NCBI RefSeq assembly: GCF_000412675.1 | Contig: NC_021505.1 | Coordinates: 3,590,501 to 3,654,500, forward strand | Length of the DNA stretch: 64,000 bases | Origin: Pseudomonas putida NBRC 14164 | GTDB lineage: Bacteria; Pseudomonadota; Gammaproteobacteria; Pseudomonadales; Pseudomonadaceae | Direction: 5' to 3' | In this document: positions 1-8,675 of the stretch, piece after piece | Numbering within the stretch: position 1 is the stretch's first letter | How the letters are laid out: each line of letters starts with the position of its first letter | The notes under the pieces: generated by a model | Told to the model about the DNA's origin: nothing | The model's input: the letters and a program-made list of their open reading frames with translations, nothing else | Databases searched by the model: none | Made by a program: the position numbers and the translations under genes

Positions 1-1546
1 AGGCCTGCAGGAAGCCTTCCGGCGTGCCGGTGAACACCAGGTTGCCCTTGGTGGTCAGCACCCCGCCCCACAGCGGCGCGTAGTTCTTGTGCCGCCACAC
101 TTCCTTGCCACTGATCGGGTCGATGGCACGCAGCACGCCGATGTAGTCTTCGTTGAGCGGTTTGATGGTGAAGCCGGCGCCGAGGAACGCCGCGCCTTTC
201 TTGTAGGCGATGCCTTCGTTCCAGATGTCCATGCCCCACTCGTTGGAGGGCACGTAGAACAGCCCGGTGTCCTTGTTATAGGCCATCGGCATCCAGTTCT
301 TGGCGCCGAGGAACGCCGGGGCGACGAACACCGAACTGCCCTTGGCTTCGCTGCCGGGTGCGCCTGGGCGGCTGGCGTCGTTGTAGATCGGCCGGCCGTC
401 CTTGTCCAGGCCGGTGGCCCAGGTGATCTTGTCGACGAAGGGGAAGCCGCGAATGAACTTGCCGTTGGTGCGGTCCAGCACGTAGAAGAAGCCGTTGCGG
501 TCGGCCGTGGCAGCGGCCTTGACCTCCTTGCCGCCATCCTTGTAGTTGAACGAGATCAGTTCGTTGACGCCGTCGAAGTCCCAGCCGTCATGCGGCGTGC
601 TCTGGAAGTGCCACTTGATGGTGCCGTCGTCAGGGTTCAGCGCCAGGCGCGACGAGGAATACAGGTTGTCTCCGGGGCGCAGGTGCGAGTTCCACGGTGC
701 CGGGTTGCCGGTCCCGAACAGGATCAGGTTGGTTTCCGGGTCGTAGTAACCGCCCAGCCAGGGCGCAGCGCCGCCGGTCTTCCACAGGTCCCCGGGCCAG
801 GTCTTGCCCGCCTCGCCGCCGGAAATACCGTTTTCGATGGCCTTGCCGTCCTTGTACACGTAGCCCATGTGCCCTTCCACGGTGGGTCGCATCCACAGCA
901 GCTCGCCGTTTTCCGGGTTGTAGGCCTGGATCTTGCCCACCACGCCGAACTCGCCACCGGCGACGCCGGTGATCAGCTTGCCGTTGACGATCATGGGCGC
1001 GGCGCTGATGGAATAACCTTCCTTGTGGTCGGCCACTTTCTTGCTCCAGACCACCTTGCCGGTGTCCTTGTTCAGGGCCACCAGTTTGGCGTCCAGGGTG
1101 CCGAAGAACACCAGGTCGCCGTACAGCGCCACGCCGCGGTTGATCACGTCGCAGCAGGGGCGGATGTCATCCGGCAGGCGTGCATCGTATTGCCACAGTT
1201 TCTTGCCGGTGCGCGCATCCACGGCGAACACCCGCGAGTAGGAACCGGTCAGGTACATCACCCCATCCTTGATCAGCGGCTGGGCCTGCTGGCCGCGTTG
1301 TTTTTCACCACCGAAGGAGAACGCCCAGACCGGCCGCAGTTCCTTGACGTTGTTGGCATTGAGCAGGTCCAGCGGGCTGTAGCGCTGGCCCTGCACACCC
1401 AAGCCATTGGTCACGATCTGCTGCGGGTTCTTCGGGTCCTGGAGGATTTCTTCATTGCTGACAGCGGCGTGGGCTGCACCGGCAAGCAGCATGGCGCTGA
1501 GCACCAGGCTCACGGCGAACATGGGGCGACGCGGGGATCGGGTCAT
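1..1546 (-). CDS. pedH: PQQ-dependent alcohol dehydrogenase PedH, lanthanide type (3' end outside window)
   Basis: Periplasmic quinoprotein that oxidises primary alcohols and aldehydes and passes electrons to a cytochrome c. The ATG at 1546 opens a signal peptide ending near A-H-A. 515 codons are visible, so about 80 C-terminal residues of a ~595-residue family lie beyond base 1. The vicinal cysteines C131-C132 of the family disulfide are present. The active-site segment reads G-W-D-F-D-G, giving D323 (catalytic) and D325. The extra Asp two residues after the catalytic base is the known signature of lanthanide-dependent enzymes. Tryptophan-docking repeats such as TGKKLW and GELLW recur through the propeller. 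It has its own promoter region with a palindromic operator about 110 bp upstream. Identification by homology to P. putida PedH is strong. Confidence 0.95.
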   Translation of the reverse strand, partial: MTRSPRRPMFAVSLVLSAMLLAGAAHAAVSNEEILQDPKNPQQIVTNGLGVQGQRYSPLDLLNANNVKELRPVWAFSFGGEKQRGQQAQPLIKDGVMYLTGSYSRVFAVDARTGKKLWQYDARLPDDIRPCCDVINRGVALYGDLVFFGTLDAKLVALNKDTGKVVWSKKVADHKEGYSISAAPMIVNGKLITGVAGGEFGVVGKIQAYNPENGELLWMRPTVEGHMGYVYKDGKAIENGISGGEAGKTWPGDLWKTGGAAPWLGGYYDPETNLILFGTGNPAPWNSHLRPGDNLYSSSRLALNPDDGTIKWHFQSTPHDGWDFDGVNELISFNYKDGGKEVKAAATADRNGFFYVLDRTNGKFIRGFPFVDKITWATGLDKDGRPIYNDASRPGAPGSEAKGSSVFVAPAFLGAKNWMPMAYNKDTGLFYVPSNEWGMDIWNEGIAYKKGAAFLGAGFTIKPLNEDYIGVLRAIDPISGKEVWRHKNYAPLWGGVLTTKGNLVFTGTPEGFLQA

Positions 1547-1653
1547 GACGGCTACCTTTGGTTTTTTTGTTGTGCCCGGGAAAATTTCCCGGTGTGCCGG
1601 GAATTCTTGGTTGCCGCCAGTTCGCCAACAATTGCCCGCTGTGCGGAGTTTTC

Positions 1654-1669
1654 TAGTTCCTTGGTACAG
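1654..1669. promoter_or_regulatory. Predicted LuxR-type operator upstream of pedH (site 1)
   Basis: TAGTTCCTTGGTACAG matches the 16-bp palindrome TACTACCTTGGTAGTA at 11 of 16 positions. It is the weakest member of a set that recurs before pedE/pedF, pedS2/pedA1, the CxxxCW gene, nosP and the 59-62 kb locus. It lies 108 bp upstream of the pedH start. Binding by PedR2 or PedR1 is inference. Confidence 0.5.
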
Positions 1670-1710
1670 GGCTGCGTCCCCAAGACAAGCGCGATCCCTT
1701 GGGGATAGCG

Positions 1711-2643
1711 TCAGGGGTTGGCGTCGACCCGCTGGAGTTGTTGGCGTTCGTAGCGGGGATACAGATGGCTGACACTGCGAATCAGCTCATGACGGGTCAG
1801 GGTGATCCCGGCAAAGCGTTCAGGGATGGGGCTGCGGATCATCTCGGCCATGTCGTCGCCACGCGCCGCGCCGTCGCGCATCAGGCCATCCAGCCAGCCC
1901 AGGTAATCACGCACCTGCGCAAACGGCCGGGCATCGCTGGCCACCGGCCCGTGCCCGGGCACAAGCAGCTTCCAGGGCAAGGCTTGCAGGGTGTCCAGGT
2001 CCTTCTGCCACACCTCCAGCCCCGGGCTGTTGGGGGTGGTCAAGGCACGCTCGTAGAAAACCAGATCGCCAGCGAACAGTACGCCGGTCTTCTCATCCAG
2101 AATCGCCAGGTCGGCGCCGGTATGCCCGCCTAGCTCCAGCAATCGCAGGCGGTGCCCGCCCACCTCGTGGATACCCGGCTGCAGCACCTGGGTAGGCAGC
2201 ACCACTTCGGTGCCGCGCATCCAGTCGCCGACCAGGCGGTACATGTTCTCGGCCATGGCCTCGCCCTGCTGGCGCAGCAAGTCGCCGGTACCGGCCAAGG
2301 CGCCAATAGGCACATCGGCAAAGGCCTGGTTGCCCAGTACATGGTCAGGGTGATGATGGGTCAGCAGCACCTCCAGCACCGGCTTGTCGGTGGTGGCGGC
2401 AATCGCCTGGCGTAACGCGTCGCCGTAACGCTTCGATGGCCCGCTGTCGATCACCACCACACCGCTGTCGGTGACAATGAACGCGGTATTGACGATATTA
2501 CCGCCATTGGCCTTGCCGAAGTTGTCAGTGCTGCCCTCCAGTAGCCAGGTGCCCTCCGCTATCTGCCGGGGCGCAAGCCGATAGTCCAGGTCTGCCTGGG
2601 CCGGCAGCCCCAGGCACAGCAGCAACAGCATCATCCAACGCAT
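1711..2643 (-). CDS. Quinoprotein-associated periplasmic metallo-beta-lactamase-fold hydrolase
   Basis: 310 residues with a signal peptide (ends near A-Q-A) and a metallo-beta-lactamase fold. The zinc motif HHHPDH follows the strand LEVLLT, and later HTG and PGHGPV segments supply further ligands. This matches the family annotated as quinoprotein relay system zinc metallohydrolase, which is related to SoxH and found beside PQQ dehydrogenases. The substrate is unknown. It lies 40 bp downstream of the SoxYZ-like gene on the same strand and probably ends the pedF-pedG-soxYZ-like operon, before the separately controlled pedH. The pairing with a sulfur-carrier-like protein suggests that it acts on something bound to that carrier. 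That is inference. Confidence 0.85.
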   Translation of the reverse strand: MRWMMLLLLCLGLPAQADLDYRLAPRQIAEGTWLLEGSTDNFGKANGGNIVNTAFIVTDSGVVVIDSGPSKRYGDALRQAIAATTDKPVLEVLLTHHHPDHVLGNQAFADVPIGALAGTGDLLRQQGEAMAENMYRLVGDWMRGTEVVLPTQVLQPGIHEVGGHRLRLLELGGHTGADLAILDEKTGVLFAGDLVFYERALTTPNSPGLEVWQKDLDTLQALPWKLLVPGHGPVASDARPFAQVRDYLGWLDGLMRDGAARGDDMAEMIRSPIPERFAGITLTRHELIRSVSHLYPRYERQQLQRVDANP

Positions 2644-2683
2644 GAAGAGCGCCTCTGGTCAGGGGTGAAATCGGGCAATGGGC

Positions 2684-3445
2684 TCAGGGCACTGCCGCTT
2701 CGAACTGGTTGCCGCTGTTGTCCTGCAACAGCAGCCGGGTCGGCCCGGCGCCCTGGATATCGAAGCCCAGGCTGGGGTTTTCGCTGACCGCCGGGTACAG
2801 CTCGAGCCTGGCCAGGCGCTGGCCGTTCGCGTCCTGCAACTCGGCATGGTTTAGGAAGAACTCGGGAATACCGCTGACCAGGCCGTTGTCCATCGGATGG
2901 GCCACCTGCAGGCGCAAGCGGCTGCTGTCGCCACGCGGGTAGCGCCCGCCCAGCACTTCACCGAGGTGTTCTTCCCAGCCAGGCTGCGTGCGCACCACGC
3001 TGGGCGCGGTACAGCCGCCGCCGGCGGCATCGATCAGGGTCGAGCCGACGTGCCACAGGCCGTCGCGTGTCAGCACGGCGGCGCGCAGCGGCGTGGCCTG
3101 TTCGATGCGGATGCGGATCGACAACCAGGGCAACACGCGCTCGCCGGGCTGAAAGTCGACAATGCGCGGCAACGGGTTGAGTTCGGCCCAGGCGATTATC
3201 CGCACCACCTCGCCAGCGAATGCCCGGGCGTCGATCTCCAACGGCACCTGCCGTGCGTCCTCGGCAAAGGGCGGCGCCAGCAGCTTGACCCGGTCATCGA
3301 AGACGAACGCGGCCTGGCCCAGCAACTGCTTGTGGTAGAAGTCCCACATCACCGAGGGCACCGGGTCCGTCTGCGGGGCTGGGGTGGCAGCCTGGGCTGA
3401 CCAGGGTATGCAGCAGGCCAGCAGGAAAGTCGCTTTCAAGTTCAT
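2684..3445 (-). CDS. Quinoprotein dehydrogenase-associated SoxYZ-like carrier
   Basis: 253 residues with an N-terminal signal peptide (ends near A-Q-A). The first part resembles SoxY and carries the segment AGGGCTAPS, whose single Cys sits in a Gly-rich tail like the SoxY swinging-arm cysteine, although here it is internal. The last ~100 residues resemble SoxZ, with an Ig-like fold and the segment HPMDNGLVSGIPEFF. It is therefore a natural fusion of two thiosulfate-oxidation carrier subunits, although no other sox genes are nearby. The family is known beside PQQ alcohol dehydrogenases, where its cargo is not established. It sits between pedG and the metallohydrolase, all on the minus strand. 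Confidence 0.85.
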   Translation of the reverse strand: MNLKATFLLACCIPWSAQAATPAPQTDPVPSVMWDFYHKQLLGQAAFVFDDRVKLLAPPFAEDARQVPLEIDARAFAGEVVRIIAWAELNPLPRIVDFQPGERVLPWLSIRIRIEQATPLRAAVLTRDGLWHVGSTLIDAAGGGCTAPSVVRTQPGWEEHLGEVLGGRYPRGDSSRLRLQVAHPMDNGLVSGIPEFFLNHAELQDANGQRLARLELYPAVSENPSLGFDIQGAGPTRLLLQDNSGNQFEAAVP

Positions 3446-3494
3446 GATCCGCTCCCATGGATCAACACAGGATCTTCAGGGGTACCAAGGCCAC

Positions 3495-3580
3495 TGTGGG
3501 AGCGGGTTCACCCGCGAAGAATCCGACGCGGTGCATGGCACCGGCTTCGCCGGTGTTCGCGGGTAAACCCGCTCCCACAG
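3495..3580. repeat. REP-like palindromic pair (type A, GCGGGT..ACCCGC)
   Basis: Two inverted copies of the element TGTGGGAGCGGGTTCACCCG flank a small inner palindrome (CACCGGCTTCGCCGGTG). The same arrangement recurs at 13883, 36193 and 57510. It fills the gap between pedG and the SoxYZ-like gene and could fold in the operon mRNA. Confidence 0.85.
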
Positions 3581-3623
3581 GGTGATGTGTTGCCTGCGCG
3601 AATCCGCGGGCCTGGGCAATTTG

Positions 3624-4499
3624 TTACTGATACATCTCGGGAACCTCGTAGCGCAGGCCGTAAGCTGCATACATCGCCTTGAGCCGGCCATCGCGGATCA
3701 TCGCCTCAAGGGTCTCCTCCACGGCATAGGCCAGCTGACGGTTGCTTTCATGGACGGCCATGCCGATTTCCCAGGCCTGCTTGCCCAGGTTGGGGTAGGC
3801 GTTTTCCGCCAGGGCCAATTGCGGGTCGGCGGCCTGGTGCAGCTGCCAGTCAACTTCGCCACGCATCGCCATCACCGCGTCCACCTGGCCAGCCTGCATG
3901 GCGCTGAACGCCTGCTGTACACCGGGGTAATGATGGGTTTTGGCACTGAGCATGCCGTTGAACACAGAAGTCAGGTAGAACGAAGGCACGCTGTCCACCT
4001 CGACACCGATCGGGTGCTGCTGGAACACCGCCACACTGCCCACCGACTTCAGACGACGCTGGTCGTAGGCCACCTGCCAGCGCTCTTGCTGATAAGGGCC
4101 GAACATCACCACCTGGGCGTTTTCCAGCTCGCCCAGTTCGTTGCGTCTTTGCGCGTAGGCGTGGTCGTAGGGCACCCTCATCATCAGGTCGGCCAACTGC
4201 TGGTGGCGCAGCGGGCTGCCACGCCAGATGTAATCGCGCAGGTCATCGTCGAGTTTTTCCCCGGCCGGCGCCCAGATCAGTTGCAAGCGCACTCCCAAGG
4301 CGGTGGCCAGCGCCTGCGCCAGCTCCACATCGACACCCCGGGGCTTGCCGTGGTCCTCGAAACTGTAGGGCGCGAAATCCTTGTACACCGCCACCTTCAG
4401 TTCGCCAGCGGCGATGATCGCGTCGTAGTTGCGCACCTGCGCCTGGGCCGTCGCGCACCACAGCAGCAGGCTACAAAGCCACACGGCAAACAGACGCAT
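3624..4499 (-). CDS. pedG: Quinoprotein-associated family 3 periplasmic binding protein PedG
   Basis: 291 residues, starting at the ATG at 4499, which opens a clear signal peptide (ends near A-Q-A). A longer in-frame reading to 4640 would overlap pedF and lacks a leader. The body is a type-3 extracellular solute-binding fold: the segment GELKVAVYKDFAPYSF is followed by GKPRGVDVELAQALA. This subfamily occurs with PQQ dehydrogenases and usually has no cognate permease, as here. Its ligand is unknown; a role in dehydrogenase maturation or electron transfer to the partner cytochrome has been proposed for relatives. It starts 5 bp after the pedF stop, so the two genes are co-transcribed. Confidence 0.85.
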   Translation of the reverse strand: MRLFAVWLCSLLLWCATAQAQVRNYDAIIAAGELKVAVYKDFAPYSFEDHGKPRGVDVELAQALATALGVRLQLIWAPAGEKLDDDLRDYIWRGSPLRHQQLADLMMRVPYDHAYAQRRNELGELENAQVVMFGPYQQERWQVAYDQRRLKSVGSVAVFQQHPIGVEVDSVPSFYLTSVFNGMLSAKTHHYPGVQQAFSAMQAGQVDAVMAMRGEVDWQLHQAADPQLALAENAYPNLGKQAWEIGMAVHESNRQLAYAVEETLEAMIRDGRLKAMYAAYGLRYEVPEMYQ

Positions 4500-4504
4500 G
4501 GCCG

Positions 4505-4966
4505 TCACTCCTCGACGTGCACGCTGTCCAGGTAGGTGCGCACCGCCCACAGGGCTTCCTGGCTGAGGTAATCGGCCATCTTCGGCATGTACACACGGCC
4601 ATCGCGGACCGCGCCATGGCGTACCCGTTCGACAAACCATTCATCCCCGGCGTCACCGGCATCGAGCATGCGCAGGTCGGGGGCGATACCGCCGGACTTG
4701 GCCTCCAGGCCATGGCAGGCAGCGCAATTCTGGTTGTAGGCCGAGGCGCCGATTTCCACGGCCTTGTCGTGCTCGGGCGAGCTGCGGTAAGGGTTTACTG
4801 CCGCCCAGCCGTCGCCGTCCAGGCTTACACCGGCGTCCTTGATCGGGGTCAGGCCCTTGGTCTCCACCGCCTGGGGCACCACGTTGCCATGGGCAAAAGC
4901 GGTACTGGTCAGCACCGCTGCAGCCAGCAGCCCTGCAGCAAGCAACACATTGCGTTTTGTTGTCAT
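4505..4966 (-). CDS. pedF: Cytochrome c550-type electron acceptor PedF
   Basis: 153 residues with a signal peptide (ends A-F-A) and one haem-binding site, C81-A-A-C84-H85. A likely axial Met lies in the VYMPKM segment. It is a periplasmic class I cytochrome c that takes electrons from the PQQ dehydrogenases; the P. aeruginosa counterpart is ExaB. It is the first gene of a minus-strand operon (pedF, pedG, SoxYZ-like, metallohydrolase) and is divergent from pedE. The 254-bp gap between them holds one palindromic operator, which would let both directions be induced together. Confidence 0.93.
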   Translation of the reverse strand: MTTKRNVLLAAGLLAAAVLTSTAFAHGNVVPQAVETKGLTPIKDAGVSLDGDGWAAVNPYRSSPEHDKAVEIGASAYNQNCAACHGLEAKSGGIAPDLRMLDAGDAGDEWFVERVRHGAVRDGRVYMPKMADYLSQEALWAVRTYLDSVHVEE

Positions 4967-5070
4967 TGTTATGCCCTCACCATTGCACGCAAAGCCTCAA
5001 CCACAGAGGCCGTGCCGCCATCTTAGAAACAGCTTGCGAATGGTCGAATGCTGCTTTGGTGGCCGGGCCT

Positions 5071-5086
5071 TACTCCCTTGGTAGTA
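5071..5086. promoter_or_regulatory. Predicted LuxR-type operator between pedF and pedE (site 2)
   Basis: TACTCCCTTGGTAGTA is a near-perfect palindrome (one mismatch between arms) and the best copy of the recurrent TACTAC-N4-GTAGTA site. It lies 105 bp from the pedF start and 135 bp from the pedE start. Confidence 0.65.
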
Positions 5087-5220
5087 GGGCTTGTGGCGAA
5101 GGGCCAATTGAGGTGCCGTTCGGGAACTATTCCCGGCAAGGGCGGGATTTTTTCCGTATCCCGCGACAGCGCCCCCGCCCCACCCTGTGCAGGCCAAAAC
5201 CTCCACTGGGAACTGCAACC

Positions 5221-7116
5221 ATGACAATAAGATCGCTACCCGCCCTTTCCCCTCTGGCCCTGAGCGTGCGCGTCCTGCTACTGGCCGGTGGCCTGGCCCT
5301 GGGCAATGTGGCAACAGCGGCCACTGCACCTGCGGCACCTGCCGGCAAGAGCGTCACCTGGGAAGACATCGCCAACGACCACCTGACCACCAAGGACGTG
5401 CTGCAGTACGGCATGGGCACCAATGCCCAGCGCTGGAGCCCGCTGGCCCAGGTCAATGACCAGAACGTGTTCAAGCTGACTCCGGCCTGGTCGTACTCCT
5501 TCGGCGACGAGAAGCAGCGCGGCCAGGAATCCCAGGCCATCGTCAGCGACGGCGTGGTCTACGTCACCGGCTCGTACTCGCGGGTGTTTGCCCTTGATGC
5601 CAAGACCGGCAAACGCCTGTGGACCTACAACCACCGCCTGCCCGACAACATTCGCCCGTGCTGCGACGTGGTCAACCGCGGGGCGGCCATCTTCGGCGAC
5701 AAGATCTACTTCGGCACCCTGGACGCGCGGCTCATCGCCCTCGACAAGCACACTGGCAAAGTCGTGTGGAACAAGAAGTTCGGCGACCACAGCGCCGGCT
5801 ACACCATGACCGGCGCCCCGGTGCTGATCAAAGACAAGACCAGCGGCAAGGTGCTGCTGATCCATGGCAGCTCGGGCGATGAATTCGGCGTGGTCGGCCA
5901 GTTGTTCGCCCGCGACCCGGACACCGGTGAAGAAGTGTGGATGCGGCCCTTCGTCGAGGGCCACATGGGCCGCCTGAACGGCAAGGACAGCACCCCCACC
6001 GGCGACGTCAAGGCGCCATCCTGGCCAGACGACCCAACCACCGAAACCGGCAAGGTCGAAGCCTGGAGCCACGGCGGCGGCGCCCCTTGGCAAAGCGCGA
6101 GCTTCGACCCCGAAACCAACACCATCATTGTCGGCGCTGGCAACCCTGGCCCCTGGAATACCTGGGCGCGCACGTCGAAGGACGGCAACCCGCATGACTT
6201 CGACAGCCTGTACACCTCCGGCCAGGTCGGCGTCGACCCGAGTACCGGCGAGGTCAAGTGGTTCTACCAGCACACCCCCAACGATGCCTGGGACTTCTCC
6301 GGCAACAACGAGCTGGTGCTGTTCGACTACAAGGACAAGGACGGCAACGTGGTCAAGGCCACCGCCCACGCCGACCGCAACGGCTTCTTCTATGTGGTCG
6401 ACCGCAACAACGGCAAGCTGCAGAACGCCTTCCCCTTCGTCGACAACATCACCTGGGCCAGCCATATCGACCTGAAGACCGGCCGCCCGGTGGAAAACCC
6501 CGGCCAACGCCCGGACAAGCCGCTGCCGGGTGAAACCAAGGGCAAGCCGGTGGAAGTCTCGCCACCGTTCCTGGGTGGCAAGAACTGGAACCCGATGGCC
6601 TACAGCCAGGACACCGGGCTGTTCTACATCCCCGGCAACCAGTGGAAAGAGGAATACTGGACCGAGGAGGTGAACTACAAGAAGGGTTCGGCGTACCTGG
6701 GCATGGGCTTCCGTATCAAGCGCATGTACGACGACCATGTCGGCACCTTGCGCGCCATGGACCCGACCACCGGCAAGCTGGTGTGGGAGCACAGGGAGCA
6801 CCTGCCGCTGTGGGCGGGCGTACTGGCAACCAAGGGCAACCTGGTGTTCACCGGCACGGGCGACGGCTTCTTCAAGGCCTTCGACGCCAAGACGGGCAAG
6901 GAGCTGTGGAAGTTCCAGACCGGCAGCGGCATCGTCTCGCCGCCTATCACCTGGGAGCAGGACGGCGAGCAGTACATCGGCGTGACCGTGGGCTACGGCG
7001 GCGCCGTGCCGCTGTGGGGCGGCGACATGGCCGAGCTGACCAAGCCGGTGGCTCAGGGTGGTTCGTTCTGGGTGTTCAAGATCCCGAGCTGGGACAACAA
7101 GACTGCGCAGCGCTGA
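5221..7116 (+). CDS. pedE: PQQ-dependent ethanol dehydrogenase PedE, calcium type
   Basis: 631 residues from the ATG at 5221, which opens a signal peptide (ends A-T-A-A). An in-frame extension to 4957 runs back over the pedF promoter and is not credible. It is an eight-bladed quinoprotein with the vicinal pair C147-C148. The active-site segment is A-W-D-F-S-G, so catalytic D358 is followed by Ser360 rather than the second Asp of PedH. That is the calcium-type configuration. It oxidises ethanol and other short alcohols in the periplasm and passes electrons to PedF. Orthologue of P. aeruginosa ExaA. It is transcribed divergently from pedF and followed by a REP pair. Confidence 0.96.
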   Translation: MTIRSLPALSPLALSVRVLLLAGGLALGNVATAATAPAAPAGKSVTWEDIANDHLTTKDVLQYGMGTNAQRWSPLAQVNDQNVFKLTPAWSYSFGDEKQRGQESQAIVSDGVVYVTGSYSRVFALDAKTGKRLWTYNHRLPDNIRPCCDVVNRGAAIFGDKIYFGTLDARLIALDKHTGKVVWNKKFGDHSAGYTMTGAPVLIKDKTSGKVLLIHGSSGDEFGVVGQLFARDPDTGEEVWMRPFVEGHMGRLNGKDSTPTGDVKAPSWPDDPTTETGKVEAWSHGGGAPWQSASFDPETNTIIVGAGNPGPWNTWARTSKDGNPHDFDSLYTSGQVGVDPSTGEVKWFYQHTPNDAWDFSGNNELVLFDYKDKDGNVVKATAHADRNGFFYVVDRNNGKLQNAFPFVDNITWASHIDLKTGRPVENPGQRPDKPLPGETKGKPVEVSPPFLGGKNWNPMAYSQDTGLFYIPGNQWKEEYWTEEVNYKKGSAYLGMGFRIKRMYDDHVGTLRAMDPTTGKLVWEHREHLPLWAGVLATKGNLVFTGTGDGFFKAFDAKTGKELWKFQTGSGIVSPPITWEQDGEQYIGVTVGYGGAVPLWGGDMAELTKPVAQGGSFWVFKIPSWDNKTAQR

Positions 7117-7138
7117 CTGCCTGAGGTAAAGCGTTACC

Positions 7139-7255
7139 GGGGCTGCTTTGCAGCCCATCGCCGGCAAGCCAGCTCCCACACTACGGTGCAGATCTCAAGG
7201 GCTGTGCAGTCCCTGTGGGAGCTGGCTTGCCGGCGATGGGTCGCAACGCGGCCCC
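7139..7255. repeat. REP-like inverted pair (type B, ATCGCCGGCAAGCCAGCTCCCAC)
   Basis: Two opposed copies of an element with core GCCGGCAAGCCAGCTCCCAC are each bounded by a small GC hairpin (GGGCTGCTTTGCAGCCC on the left). It lies 22 bp after the pedE stop and may end its transcript. The same type recurs at 18590 and 44336. Confidence 0.85.
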
Positions 7256-7324
7256 ATAACGCTTATCCCGAATGCATTCAGGTCCGCCCCACAACTGCCC
7301 TGTTCCAACTGAGAGCCTTTCACC

Positions 7325-7984
7325 ATGAACTACCTGCCATTTGCCTTGCTGTTGATACTGTCCCCTGCCTTGGCCGGGAGTGCCGACGACGAGGGCAACG
7401 ATGCCCCCTTGACCATCAACGGCTGCGTCATTGCCGAAGCCAGCCAGTGCCCGGGGGCCAACCTGCGCGGCGCCAAGCTGGCCAACCAGGACCTGCGCAA
7501 GATGAACCTGGCCGGTGCCGACCTGCGTGATGCCGACCTGCGCCATGCCCGGCTGGACCTGGCCAACCTGGAAAAAGCCCGCCTGCAGGGCGCCAACCTG
7601 ACCCGTGCCAGCCTGCAACAGAGCAACCTGCGTGTGGCTGACCTGAGCAACAGCAAGCTGGTGGCCATTCAGGGCTGGGGCTTGTTCGCCCAAGGGGCAC
7701 AGTTTGCAAAGGCCGACCTCAGTGCAGCCTACTTGCAGTTCGCCAGGCTGTCCGGGGCGAAGCTGCAGCAGGCCAACTTGCAGGCGGCGGACCTGGAGAT
7801 GGCCTGGCTGAGCAAGGCTGATTTGCAAGGGGCCAACCTGAGCGATGCCAACCTGCAAGAGGCCAAGTTTGGCCAGAGCAACCTTGCGCGTGCCGATTTG
7901 CGCGGGGCGCGGCAGCATTACGGAAATTTCCAGGAGGCGAACATGGAGGGGTGCAAGGGATGCCCGGATACATGGGACAAATAA
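7325..7984 (+). CDS. Exported pentapeptide-repeat protein
   Basis: 219 residues with a short signal peptide (LLLILSPALAGS). Almost all of the rest consists of A(D/N)LxxA pentapeptide repeats, which fold as a right-handed quadrilateral beta-helix. One interruption (VAIQGWGLFAQGAQF) falls in the middle. A Cys pair precedes the repeats (NGCVIAEASQCPG) and another closes the protein (EGCKGCP), suggesting disulfide-capped ends in the periplasm. The gene sits between pedE and pedR2 in the ped cluster, so a role with the quinoproteins is plausible but unproven. It has a modest ribosome site, no palindromic operator, and a strong hairpin 13 bp after the stop. Confidence 0.85.
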   Translation: MNYLPFALLLILSPALAGSADDEGNDAPLTINGCVIAEASQCPGANLRGAKLANQDLRKMNLAGADLRDADLRHARLDLANLEKARLQGANLTRASLQQSNLRVADLSNSKLVAIQGWGLFAQGAQFAKADLSAAYLQFARLSGAKLQQANLQAADLEMAWLSKADLQGANLSDANLQEAKFGQSNLARADLRGARQHYGNFQEANMEGCKGCPDTWDK

Positions 7985-7996
7985 GTTCAGTTAGCA

Positions 7997-8015
7997 GGGG
8001 CCGCTTTGCGGCCCC
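7997..8015. terminator. Hairpin between convergent genes
   Basis: GGGGCCGC-TTT-GCGGCCCC is a perfect 8-bp stem with a 3-nt loop. It lies between the pentapeptide gene (+) and pedR2 (-). It has no long T-run on either side, so termination strength is uncertain. Confidence 0.55.
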
Positions 8016-8036
8016 GGCAAGCGCAGCTGACACACC

Positions 8037-8675
8037 TCACCCCGCCACCCGCACCACCCCCAGGTTGATGCCCAGGTGCACCAGCTCGGCATGCGAACTG
8101 ACCTGCAACTTGCTCTTGAGCAAGGTCAAATGATTGGACACAGTCTTGGCGCTGATGCACAGCTGCTCGGCAATCACCCGCATCGGCGTACCCTTGGCCA
8201 GCATCGTGAAAATCTCCAGTTCACGCTGGGTCATGCGCTGCAAGCGCGGGTCACTGGTGCTTTGCTGTGACGTGCACGCCAACTGCGTAGCCAAGGGCTG
8301 TTCGATGTAGGCATGCCCGGCCAACACCCGCTGCACCGCCTCGATCAACACCTCGGGCGCCGAGTTCTTGGTCAGGTAGCCCGAGGCCCCGGCTTCCAGC
8401 GCCTGTCGCACCAGCGGCAACTCGTCGTGCATGCTGAAAAACAGCACCCTCAGCTGCGGCAAGCGCTGACGCAGGCGGCGGGTGGTTTCCAGGCCGCTGA
8501 TACCCGGCAGGCCAAAGTCCATGATCACCAGGTTCGGCACTTGCTCCTGCACCCGGGCCAAGGCCTCTTCACCACTGGCGGCCTCACGCACCTGCACCGT
8601 CGGTAATACAGTCCGCAGCAGGCTGGCATAGCCCTGGCGAACCACGGCATGGTCATCGACCAATACGATATTCAT
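8037..8675 (-). CDS. pedR2: LuxR/NarL-type response regulator PedR2
   Basis: 212 residues. The N-terminal receiver has D7/D8 and the phosphorylation site D53 in IMDFGLPG. A LuxR-type helix-turn-helix lies at about residues 148-200 (LTQRELEIFTMLAKG, then SAKTVSNHLTLLKSKL). The ATG overlaps the stop of the kinase gene (TAATG), and a strong AAGGAGGTG site lies just inside the kinase end, so the two are translationally coupled. In P. putida this regulator mediates the lanthanide switch, activating pedE and repressing pedH when no lanthanide is present. It is a prime candidate to bind the palindromic sites of the cluster. Confidence 0.9.
   Translation of the reverse strand: MNIVLVDDHAVVRQGYASLLRTVLPTVQVREAASGEEALARVQEQVPNLVIMDFGLPGISGLETTRRLRQRLPQLRVLFFSMHDELPLVRQALEAGASGYLTKNSAPEVLIEAVQRVLAGHAYIEQPLATQLACTSQQSTSDPRLQRMTQRELEIFTMLAKGTPMRVIAEQLCISAKTVSNHLTLLKSKLQVSSHAELVHLGINLGVVRVAG

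Noticed and set aside
89..1708. 539-residue open frame antisense to pedH
   Set aside because: Composition is Val/His/Gln-rich as expected for the reverse of a GC-rich gene. The minus-strand frame is a full quinoprotein with signal peptide and active-site motif.
3624..4640. Longer pedG start at 4640
   Set aside because: It would overlap pedF by 136 bp and lose the signal peptide that begins at 4499.
5278..7179. 633-residue open frame antisense to pedE
   Set aside because: Shadow of the pedE codon bias; no domain, no ribosome site, and it is fully covered by a certain gene.
7139..7255. Repeated palindromes considered as a CRISPR array
   Set aside because: Copies are inverted pairs, not direct repeats with spacers of equal length, and no cas gene is present. 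The same elements are scattered singly across the window.
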